From contig JAQSEB010000047.1 of assembly GCA_030063045.1 (NCBI GenBank), forward strand, positions 558,001 through 622,000: a DNA stretch of 64,000 nt, written 5' to 3'. The first letter of the stretch is position 1, and every line of letters starts with the position of its first letter. A program made the translations under genes and the position numbers. A model generated the notes under the pieces. It had not been told where the DNA came from. It ran no database searches and saw only the letters and a list, made by a program, of their open reading frames with translations. Shown here in pieces: positions 25,084 through 35,600 of the stretch. Source of the stretch: Pratylenchus scribneri. Lineage: Eukaryota; Nematoda; Chromadorea; Rhabditida; Pratylenchidae.

Positions 25084-25707
25084 TGGCACTAAATTTTGAC
25101 GGTTCCATTTTGCAAATGAAATGAACAAATCTCATTTTTTTATATCAAATGTTTTTTAAACAGATTTAAGTATAAAATTTGAGTTTATTGTTTATAATTG
25201 TTTGTATTATGCGTGGGTATTTGTTAAACATTACGCTGATTTGTACACGAAAAACAAAGTTTTTAGGCTCAACGCTCAATCTCGGGTACTGTATCGGAGA
25301 ATTTATATTCAAAAATAAAAATTTGGCGTTTTGTCTTTTTGGAAATATTGATTTTTTGTTTTCTTGGCTTGGCATTTGGCAAGGCCGGGGCTGGCATTCT
25401 TCACTTCACAACAAAAACAAACGCGAAAGAAAACGCTTGCTTGTTCATTCAAGTTACCAACATTATAAACATCACATCTTCATCATCATTCTTAGCCACA
25501 TCCAATAATTAATTAATACCTATCTAAGTTCCAACAAAAAGCAAAGCTGTTTTTTTATTTCGCGCTTGAATAATCAAGTCTAGGCCAAATAATTAGAAGT
25601 TAATTGAAGTTTAAGCTAACTCTGCCTTATAGTTTAACAAGAAATAGGCTCAACATAAGTTTAAAACAATTTAAAGTTAAATTTCCTTATCTTATAGAAA
25701 ACCAACA
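25084..25707. other. Intergenic region
   Basis: The 624 bp between G gamma and the DHHC gene, same orientation. One 109-codon open frame (25179-25508) has no recognisable features. A CTTATAG acceptor ends about 10 bases before the DHHC ATG. Confidence 0.5.
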
Positions 25708-26829
25708 ATGGAAACCAAAAATTTGCACTATTTGCTGTTTTTACTCAATGTTTTCCTCACTCTGCTCACGATGACACTTTTTTGCGTTTTTGAGTAAGTT
25801 ATTTAGCCCAATCTCGAATAAAATAATATTGATTCGCCCAAATAGATTGCCCTATTTGACAAGCAATGTCAGCATTTCCATACCAATTGTGGCCATTCCT
25901 CTCTTTGTGTTGCTCATTTCCATGCTATTCAAAACGGCTTTCACCGATCCGGGAATCGTTCCAAGGGCAGAATCATACGAAGTGGAGGCCGAGGACGAGG
26001 GAACATGTATGGATTTAACCATTATAAATGTTACGAATGATTCATTTTCAGATGATGAAGAAGAAGAGCAGTACGTACAGGTGGTCATCATTCGAGGTCA
26101 GCCAATCAAACTCAAATATTGCCCCACTTGCTGCATATTTCGACCTCCACGTGCTTCGTAAGTCATTTTACTCATTAGTAATAATCCAACTCAAACTTTT
26201 CCAATTTAGGCATTGCCGTTATTGTGACAATTGCGTGTTGAATTTTGACCATCATTGTCCGTGGTTGGCCAATTGCATTGGATTGCGCAACTATCGCCAT
26301 TACTACATGTTCCTGATCGCTTTTACTCTGCTGGACGCCTTCATCGGTTTTTGTGTTTTTCTTCATCTTTATTTACGTAATTAAAACCATTTCTAAACTT
26401 CCAAAATAATTTGTGCATTTTTCAGTTAGTCAAAGGGACACCGGTTTTGGAGGAGCTGTTCGCGAATCGCCGTTATCACTTTTGACCGGTAAGTGCAAAG
26501 AATTAAAAAGTTTTTCACATTTTTGAATTTACAGCCGCCCTCAATTTTGGATCATTTTGGCCCATGTTGTATTTTGTTTATTTCCACACGAAACTCATCG
26601 CATTGGGCCAAACAACACATGAATACCTGAAATCCATGTTCGATGATGTGAGGAGTCCATACACAGCCGGAAATTACTTCAAAAATCTTCACCAAATTAT
26701 GTGCTCATCGGAACCTCCAAGGTATACCAACAATTGACTAAATTAAATTTTTGTTCAATTTTAAGTTTGCTTAATTCTCGAAAATCGAAGAAGGATGGAC
26801 CGATTATATATGTTAGCCGGAAACAGTGA
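25708..26829 (+). CDS. DHHC palmitoyltransferase (ZDHHC9/14/18-like)
   Basis: Integral membrane enzyme that attaches palmitate to protein cysteines. Six exons (25708-25793, 25846-26157, 26210-26376, 26426-26488, 26535-26721, 26766-26829) give 292 residues. Two N-terminal membrane segments come first ([20 protein letters not shown] and [20 protein letters not shown]), then TDPGIVPRA. An acidic insert precedes [25 protein letters not shown], and the catalytic [20 protein letters not shown] follows (about 26245-26310). Further hydrophobic segments and a short basic tail end the protein. The DPG, CRD and DHHC are intact; the TTxE motif is seen as TTHE. The VKLKYC..C...RPPRASHC wording places it near ZDHHC9/14/18. 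The acidic loop (DDEEEEQ) is unusual. Confidence 0.92.
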
Positions 26830-27263
26830 TGCCAATTGCCATTAGATTGTTTCATTCTTTTTTTATTGTACGATATTTATTTCAATTTTTGATTTTAATG
26901 TGATAATTTTTTAATGTAATTGATTGGATAAAATGTGATTTAATTATTTTCATCATTCATTTCAATAATGGTTTCGAACCTAAACCTTATTTATAATTGT
27001 GTAAAGTAAAGCAGAATTTCCAAATTATTCCATTCAAACAATTTTGGAGGATTTTTGCACACAAAATAGCTATGGAAATGTGAAGGATTTAGGAAAGGGA
27101 TTATACTTAGCCATAATTCGCATTTACCTTCTGATTTATACTATTAATCAATATAAGTAAACATGTTACTTCAATACCTATTCTACTAAGTGCCATCAAT
27201 CGATGCTCATTTTAACAATTTTTAGAACCAAATCAGCAGAAACAATTCTGCTCGGCAAAAACA
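26830..27263. other. Intergenic region
   Basis: The 434 bp between the DHHC gene and the glycosyltransferase on the same strand. No gene seen. Confidence 0.5.
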
Positions 27264-29895
27264 ATGAACATTTATTCATTCATATTTCCACTTCTGATCA
27301 TAATTGCCATTCCACTCTACATAATTGCCTACATTTTTCTGAGCAATTATGCCGGCATGATTATGGCATCACCTTCGCAAACATTCATCCAACACCAAAA
27401 TGTCACAAATATGAAATCAACATTTAGTGCTGCAGGTCAATAATTAAATTAATTTAAATTGTTTAAATATGCATCATTTTCAGTTGACCATTTACATTTC
27501 CCAATTTCAATGGCGCCCCGACTTCATCTCCTGAATTGCTCGAATGCGTTCACCAAAAATGATGAACACATTCAAGATATCCTCAGGGATGGGCGAATTA
27601 CAATGATCAGTGATCCGACATTGGAGGATGGGCTGAACATGGATTGCAATTCAATCAAGGCGCGATGGACATTCCCGATGGAGCCGACTTCTCAAATGGA
27701 GACAGAATTTCCAATTGCTTATGCACGGACAATTTACAGGGTTCGCTAAAAATTCCATTTCCGAAAAGATTAAAACGGTTTGGTGGTTTACCTGCACCTC
27801 CAAACCATATAATTAATCGATAGCTCTCTAGCGAGACGCATCGTTTGATAATGATTTGGCTTGGGTTAACCAATTTTAAATTAATTTTAAACCAAAACCG
27901 TAAGATGCTTCAAATGGTATAATACCCTGACCAAAATACTAATCGATGCGTGATGCGTCTTGGATCAGATCTATCTATTGGAAATTTGATAGGGTATATG
28001 GTTTGGTGGTCTAGGACAAACCATTGAACTTCTATAATCTTTTCACCATTTTCAATACTTTTCATCAAATTAAATATTTATTTTAAAGGATTTTCTGCTG
28101 GTCGAACAAATGTTGGCCACCGAATATGCTCCCCAAAATTTCTATTGCTATTCAATTGATGCAAAGGCCACGCCGCTGTTCAAAAAACGAATCCATTCGA
28201 TGGCCTCCTGCTTCTCGAATGTAATTGTGGCCCACCAAGAATACAATGTTCAAAGCAATGGGAAGAATGTTTCACGTTCACATTTGGAATGCCTCAAGGA
28301 ATTGGCTGGAATTGACCGAAGGAAGAAGAAGAAAGGGATGAACACAAATCCGTGGAAATATGCCATTCTTTTGCAGGCAAGTTTTGGAAAAATGAAAACT
28401 AAATTAATAATTCAATATATTTTCTGATCACTTTTCAGAATCAGGACATCCCGTTGCGAACAAATGCGGAAATGGTCGAAATGTTGACGGTCTACAATGG
28501 CACAAATGAAGTTGGAACATTGAAAATAACAAAGGTTAGTGAAAAATGTTAAGAAAATTACCAAAGTATTCATTTCATTCAGGGAAGCATTCGAGAGGAT
28601 TTGAATTGGACACTCCAATCGCTTAAACTTTATAAAAATGGTTTATTTAATTCCTAATTATCATTAATATTCCCTACTAAATTTAGGCTCAAATCCATGG
28701 CCAAATGGTGAACGAATGCATCACACAAAATCGTTGAATTTGGTGGCACTATCACGGCAGGCCGTCGACTTTATGCTCACCCAACTCCAATTGGACACAT
28801 TCATCGATCGTTTGGAGGCCACCTGGTACGGAATGGATGAAGTGTTCATCTCATCGCTGAACTCAAATTTGCCCGATTTCCCCGGCGGCTATAGTTGGAA
28901 ATGCTTGGAGGAAAAAGGCTGCGAACAGGAACCAGTCTCAAGGTAATTAATTTAATATTTTATTTATCCATATTTAAAAGACATAGGAATATATAAAAAT
29001 TGCACCTTTATTTAATTTTCCCAATTAAAATAAGATTTTTATTTAGAATTCTAATAAAAAAAATAAATAACAGCCACACATGCGTAATTAGTCAAATGGA
29101 TAAGGGTCTACGATTAAGCCTGAAATGACTTGGGTTCGAACCCCGTGGGAAGCCAGTCTTTTTTTTTTAAAAAAATTTAGCTAATTTTTACAATTAAAGT
29201 TCCGTTTCGATTTAAATTATTTGAAAAGGAGATGAATCATCAAAAATCCCATTTTTTGTTCAACGAACAATTTTGTAATTGAGCCAAATTTCAAATTCTT
29301 TATTTAGGCTTAAATATTTTTTGGATTTAAATTTAATTTTTTATTTTCAGATTTGTGATTTGGAACTCCTGGAAGTCGGATCGATGTTTGAGCGGATATT
29401 TTCGCCACGGTGTTTGTGTGATGGGCTTGGAGGATATTTGGCAATTGGCTCGCCTTCCGTACTATTTTTATGCGAACAAAATGCTCCCAGAATTTGGTAA
29501 TTTTTCCTAAATAAAAATGAAAAATTAATATTTTCGTCCATAGATTATGGTGCAATTCATTGTTGGCTTCAGAATTTGGCCCGGAGACGAAAAAATGAGC
29601 AGACCAAACAATTGGCCTTGAAGAAGAATACAATGCGAAAGGACGAGGGGAAGGAGGGAATGACAAATAAAGGCCGCTTAAATTTGAATGTGATTGCCAA
29701 TTTGCCACATGTGAGTTGATGGGAAATTACTATAAAATCTATAAAATTTTTAATAAAAATAAAAAAATAAATTCAACATCATTAGTTTAAAACCTTTAAA
29801 TTCCCAATAAATTAACAATAAATTCCAATATCATTTTTCAGGTACGCTACAATCGACTTCGTGCCAACGGCCGTCTTGACAAATTTCATTGCTGA
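27264..29895 (+). CDS. Core-2/I-branching-type N-acetylglucosaminyltransferase family protein
   Basis: Golgi type II glycosyltransferase of the Branch family (GT14), which adds beta-1,6-GlcNAc branches to glycans. Nine exons (27264-27435, 27484-27740, 28089-28376, 28439-28534, 28583-28640, 28687-28942, 29351-29496, 29544-29710, 29842-29895) give 497 residues. A single N-terminal membrane anchor IFPLLIIIAIPLYIIAYIFL is followed by a lumenal domain. Family landmarks are FPIAYARTIYRDFLLVEQML, NFYCYSIDAKA, YAILLQNQDIPLRTNAEMVE, and HTKSLNLVALSRQAVDF with WYGMDEVFISSL. The intron after 28376 has a GC donor (CAG|GCAAGT). Intron 2 holds a foldback repeat and intron 6 a tRNA-like sequence. The acceptor and exact linkage are unknown. 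Confidence 0.92.
27798..28010. repeat. Foldback repeat in glycosyltransferase intron 2
   Basis: Left arm from CTCCAAACCATATAA to AGACGCATC (27798-27842) pairs imperfectly with the right arm GATGCGTCTTGG to TATATGGTTTGGTGG (27952-28009). The spacer is about 110 bp. A diverged relative is in the FHA gene intron at 38140-38410. Confidence 0.65.
29073..29168 (+). tRNA. Degenerate tRNA-like sequence in glycosyltransferase intron 6
   Basis: TAGTCAAATGG is a good A box, GGGTTCGAACCCC a good B box and T-arm, and a run of ten T follows (29159-29168), so all three polymerase III signals are present. The acceptor halves do not pair and the anticodon arm lacks U33. Likely a tRNA-derived relic or SINE head that may still be transcribed. 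Confidence 0.5.
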
Positions 29896-30685
29896 TTTTA
29901 TACAACAAATTGCTCAACAAACCAGCATAAATACTTTGAAGATGTTTCAAATTCCAATTGACAATAAAAATATTTAACATTTCACTCATTGTTCTCATAA
30001 TAATGATCTACTAAAATATTTATTTTATTATTTTCCCAGTGAAGAATAAATAAATTATTTTTTAAATGAATTTAAAAACAAATTTTAAATGTTTTTGGAG
30101 TGAAAAAAAAGGGCGAGATTTGTTTAAAAAAACCTCAAATGGGCCCTTTTTATATTAGTACAATTGAAAGACAGGTGAAATGAAATCGAAAATTAATAAG
30201 CAATTTTATCGCATATTTTACTGAGAATTTACTGCTTGGCTTCACAACAAATTTTTTATGGCAAAATATTTTAATTCCTTAATTCCACCAACTTTTATTC
30301 AATTTTTCTTGATTTTTGCAGTTTTCTTTCAAACAAAATTTGCAAACATGAAAAACAACTGCCCTTTTCGCCAATAAATCGAACGTCTTTTTTGGGGGGT
30401 TCATCAAAGGGCGTCATTTGTTAGGAAAATTTATTTGATGATTGAGGAGGATTTTACGTGATCTCATCAGCCAAAAGACGCAAATGTCGGCAATTAAAAG
30501 TCCCAAGGCAAAAAAATGAACAGCAGTTCAGTTCACGGCCAAAACCGATGAAAAAATGGGATGAGAATATATATAAATAAAATGAGGAAAAAGGGAACTA
30601 GAATGCCTCTGGGGCAATCGATTCTGTGCCAAAATTTTGCCTTTATTAAATTTTATTCAATAATTTTTAAATTAAATTTAAATAG
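29896..30685. other. Intergenic region
   Basis: AT-rich. ACAATAAAAATATT near 29960 is a likely poly(A) signal for the glycosyltransferase. The missing first exon of the next gene may lie here, but no reading joins it in phase. Confidence 0.45.
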
Positions 30686-31822
30686 AGCTGATTGAGGTTG
30701 CTGAACCCGGATTCCCCCGCCACAAATGCCAAATGCATTTCACTCCGTTGGGCGCGGAATTTGAGTCGGTCATTGCGGCCACCATAATGTTTTTGGCCGG
30801 AGGGGCATTGAGGTGAGCCATTGGCAATTCAATTGATGAATGGATTCTGGGAATGATTTAAAAGGATTCAGAAAATGCTTCCATTTAACATTTATTTATT
30901 TAATGAATAAGAAATTCTCCTCATTCCATGATTTTGCCTTAGGCTATATAAATAAAATATGATTCATTTAACCACTTCTGATCTATTGGTAGTAAAATAT
31001 TCCTCAAAATCGGTGGGGAATTTCCAGATTCCAAATTTGCCTAAGGGATTTTCATTGTTCCAGCTATTACAAAATTCATTTTAAGCTTCATTTGCTGTTT
31101 TTGTATCACACACGGCTACATTTGGCACAAACGGCGAATTTACAGGAATCGGTTGAGGCATGAATGGAGTGAAGGTGAGTCTCTTATATAACCGAAAAAT
31201 GATTAATCGGCGTATATCATTTCATCCATTTTCCAACTTTTCAGGTACCGATTCAACGGCTACAGTCGCAACTGACCAACAACTAACACGCCAACAACAA
31301 CAATACCAACATCAAATTGGAATGGCCACACAAAAACGGCAATCCAAACAATTTTCAGATCGAAGCAATTCCATTGATCAACAAGTGAGTTGATATAAAT
31401 TTTATAATGTGTTTCACTTTCCAGGAATGATTTTTCGATTGTAAATATTTTTCTTTCCGGAAGGATTGTAATTGTAAATGTTTTTTCTTTCCGATTGGAT
31501 TGTAAATGTATTTCCTTTTCCAAAATTGTATTATCCATTGTTTTTGTTTTTGCGACTACACATTATTTTACGCAACATATTGAAAATATTTAATCGATCC
31601 ATATTTCAGCAACAATTGCGGCGAGTTGTGGTTGTGGAGACAAAAGTGCCGGCCAACAAAAGGCCACCACCACCGCCTCCGGCTATTAATTCGTCAAAAG
31701 AACGGGAAAATGAGCTTTTGGCCGGAAATTTGAAAAAGAAGGGCCAAAGAGAGGCGGATGAAGCCAGAGAGGAGGAGGAAGAAAGAAATTGGCAGCGGCA
31801 AAACAACAAAGAGGGAAAATGA
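30686..31822 (+). CDS. Uncharacterised membrane protein, 5' end not found
   Basis: Four exons in phase: 30686-30812, 31086-31174, 31245-31384, 31610-31822. They encode EVAEPGFPRHKCQMHFTPLG, a hydrophobic segment FESVIAATIMFLAGGALRSFICCFCITHGYIWH, a basic stop-transfer HKRRIYRNRLRHEW, a Gln-rich stretch, then PPPPPPA and a Glu/Arg/Lys-rich C terminus. This looks like a type III or single-pass protein with a disordered, possibly coiled-coil tail. The first exon begins after an AATAG acceptor without a start; an in-frame Met in CQMHF could also serve. A separate open piece (31818-32018, with its own donor and acceptor) suggests an alternative C-terminal exon. No family recognised. Confidence 0.5.
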
Positions 31823-32628
31823 CCACAAATGGAGTGAATGGCCGAGTTAATAATGGTGAGTCGACGTGGATTCACATAATTTGCTTATATGGAAATTATT
31901 TGATAAAAATGATTATTCCCTTTAAAAGGGATAGAATTTTTGACCTTTAATTTTATTCCATTTTTCAGTTGCATTCGATTGCGGCAGCACCAGCACGGAG
32001 GAGACGAATTGTTCATAAATGGAAACATAAAAAAGAAACATCATAATTAGACCAAAATTGTTTTGCCTTCCATTTCCCAGAATAAAATAAAATATAATAA
32101 ATTCTGTCTGCATTTTTTTGTGAAAAAATGAAAAGACCATCCCATTTTGCCTTTGGCCATCTCTCGAGTCCATTCCATATTCCCTCATTTGCGCATTCAT
32201 TTCCCCTTGGATGGTTGCCTTGGTGCCAATATAAAGTTGGGGGCAAAAAAGGCGGTCAAAGGCCTCCACTGTAATTTGTGCCCCAGCAAATGGTCAACAA
32301 ATTTGCGCACCATTAAAAAATGTCCGCATCGTTGGCGGTCGTTTGTGCCAGTCGGTCTCTCTCTCTCAATTGAATTGGGAAGATTTTTGAAAAACATTTT
32401 GCCCTCCAATTATGCCATCCCTCTCTCATTTTGGACGTCATTTAATGATTTTACGTTTTTCCGCGAGGATAATCTCCGCAAATTTGTGTTGGCCACCCAA
32501 AAGGCCAATTCCCATTTTTATTTTCCCCATTTAAAATTTGCATATTCCGGTGGAATTTCCCATTCATTTGGGATTATCCAAATTTGGAAGGAATTTAGGA
32601 TTAAATTAATTTAAATAATTTAGGCAAA
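31823..32628. other. Intergenic region
   Basis: A 155-codon plus frame (32147-32614) overlaps minus frames of 115 and 77 codons. None has splice or domain support. An AATTTAG acceptor ends just before the ATG of the FHA gene. Confidence 0.45.
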
Positions 32629-35600
32629 ATGCTTCGTCTTTTGCACCCGAATATTGGCGGGCAAATTGGTGAGAATGCTTTGTCCTCAACAATTTTATTA
32701 CTCCGCAACCAATCCACACTGATTGGCTCCCATCCCGATTGCGATATTCGCATTAAGGCAGGTCCAAAAATTATATAGCAAAATATTGGAAGGCATTTGT
32801 AAAATCCAGACCCGAATTAAATATTTAATTTTTTCCATCATCATTCATTAATTTTTTAATTTGTGATTTTATTATTCTGATTCCCAAAACCCAAATATAT
32901 CCACTACCATGTCCATTATCATCTGATATTCCCTTGGGGTATCAATTTACGATATAAACAAAAGTATCCTCTGTGGGGCCATTTTGCCAACGATGATGGA
33001 AGTAGGGAAAGAGGAAGTGGGAATCCGTGCGCAGAAATGGCGGATTGCCGGGAATATGGGCAGCAAATTGATTGACAGACACTTTAAATGAAAGAGAAGT
33101 GTCATTTATTTTAGGGGAATTGGGAAAAGATAGTTTGAGGTTGGATGACGATTCATGGCCTAATTCTGGTCAAAAAGGCAAACCTTTTTATGAATTGAAT
33201 ATCAAAATTAATTCAATTCCTATTTTATTTCTTCTTTCATTGTTATTAGGCTATTATTTTTGCCCTCTTGAGAGTATGGTAGCTATAAAAAAGTGTTTTT
33301 AAGGACCACCCCGATTCCGATGCCATTTAAATTCCTAACAAAAATAAAACAATTAATTCCGCCCCTATCCCCTCTAATCCATCCATCGTCATTCCTCCAT
33401 TTTCGGTTTCCATACATTTTAAGCCTAAAGGAATTGTATGCAAATTCTTCAGAAATTAACGTACAAATTGCCTAAATGGCACTTTTCCTAAAGCCATAAA
33501 AGGGACTGAATTTTTTGGGACGGAATTTTTTTTTTGTGATTGACCCGCTCAAATTCATGTTTTTTTCAGTGCCCCGGTGTACGGCCTCGGCACGCTTTGA
33601 TTGAATTTTGTCCAAGAACAGGGACATATTGGCTGCGTCAATTGTTGCCATTTGAAGAAAAACAATTGGAATTGGAAGGGAACAGCAACAGGGGAAGACG
33701 ACCAAATGAAATGATTGCCGGCGGTATGTTAAATATTCGAATTTGCTTTGAAGGCATTTATCGAAGGAAACAAGGAATATATTATTGAATTTGGCCACCA
33801 ATTTGATCATAAAAATATAGTCAAAAATTACAATATTTTTGTGGCCAAATTTCCAATAATTTTTGTCACAAAATTTCCATAAAAAATTGGTGTAAAGATT
33901 AGATGGTACTTCTTAAAGTATCCGGATCCCAAATTTTTTGGGTCTACTGGTTAAAGGTAATGGTAACCCTGAAGGGTCATCCGGTATAGGGTTAGGCTTT
34001 TTAGAGGATAGGTTATCGTTTCATATATCCGTAACCCTAATCCTAATGACATAAAAGAGGGACAATTCATTTCAAAACCATCTGGAAAATTAAAAGATTA
34101 AATTTTTTCCATTTACAGATTCAACATATTCAATGCAGCCACCACCTCCATATCCATATGAGGATTGTGGCCACAATGATGATGAAGGGGAGCAGCAGGG
34201 CGAATTGGAGGAAGATAATGAGAATGTGGTGGATGGTCCAAGGATGGGGACATCTAAAAATGGCAGCCGGAAACACACAAGGGAACAATTGCTTCAGGAT
34301 GGTGCGTCTAAATGTGGAGAGGGAATATTCATTAGTTGGCCATAATGGCTTATTAATTTGGTGGATTCCAAAAATGAACGAAAGAATTCATAGAAATGGT
34401 CAAAATTTACTCGATTTATTGCCATTTTCACATTTTTAGCCATAAATTTGTGGCCAATTTGCCATTCCTTTCAAATTATTCATAGATTTTATAGTCATTT
34501 CTCAATAAATATGTCTTTAAATTATTCATTTCTAAGGTACCAAAATTTCATATTTCGATTTTTTAAGGAACTATAGTGCAATTGCGCCAATCGGATATAT
34601 TGAGATTTGGGAGTGGCCTACTGCTGTGGAATTTGCCTTCAAAATGCCACCAATTGGTGGGACATCAAGGATGCCAATCAAAAAAGTTAGTGAAAAGTGG
34701 GAATTTTGTAAGATTAATTATATTTTTTAAGCGGACTGGCAGTTTTGGTGGGAGCACTCGAAAAAGTGGGCCCGATCAAAAAGGATATTGCTCACTGCAA
34801 TCTGATGGCCTCTCTTTGCCAATTGTTGGGGTACCGTAATAAAATAAATAATGGAAAGGGCAAAAGAATAATTTGCCTTTCATAAAATTTTTATGCCAAA
34901 AAAATGTACCTATTAAAATTCAATCTAATTTTATTCATCAAAGCACAATTATTCATTTGAAGAGTCGAATTCAGCCCAGGGCTCATGCAGATCGATTTGC
35001 GCGCCCTAGGCCCGCTGCTCGACTTTGCCAACGCCAACAAGGCCATCCTAATTCGGCACAAAATCATTCAGCTGCGGCTTCTTCTTTTCAACGACTTCCA
35101 GATGGAGTAAATTATTTTTTATTAAGGAATTGGCCAATCAGAAATGAATATTTCAATTTTCAATATATTTTTGAAATATACAAAAAGGGACTTAAAACAA
35201 AATACTGACCCAAAATGTCCTTAATCTTAGATTCAATATTTCAAATGCTTTAGGTTTCCATGCTTCGTCGCAGTCATTCTACATCCCGAATTATTGCAAT
35301 CGGCGAATCCAGCAGCGATGTTGGTGAAGAAAACGGTGAATGGCCGGCAACAAAAAGGAGAGGACAAAGGCAAAAAATGGCTGAAGGTGGGCAAATGAGA
35401 ATTTGCTAATTCGAATGATTTTAAAAATTGCTTTTCGAGAAAAAGCAAATTCATATTAAATTCATCCATGGGTAATGCAAAATGTTGCATTAGTTATAAA
35501 AATAAAAAAAATAAAATCCAAAGATATATAAAAAAAGAGGAATATGGGTTTAATTAATTTAATGAGAGAAGAGTACGGTATTCTGGAAAATGTTTATTGT

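Noticed and set aside
33960..34050. Telomere-like words (GGGTTAGGC, AACCCTAATCC)
   Set aside because: Single degenerate occurrences inside an FHA-gene intron, not a tandem TTAGGC array.
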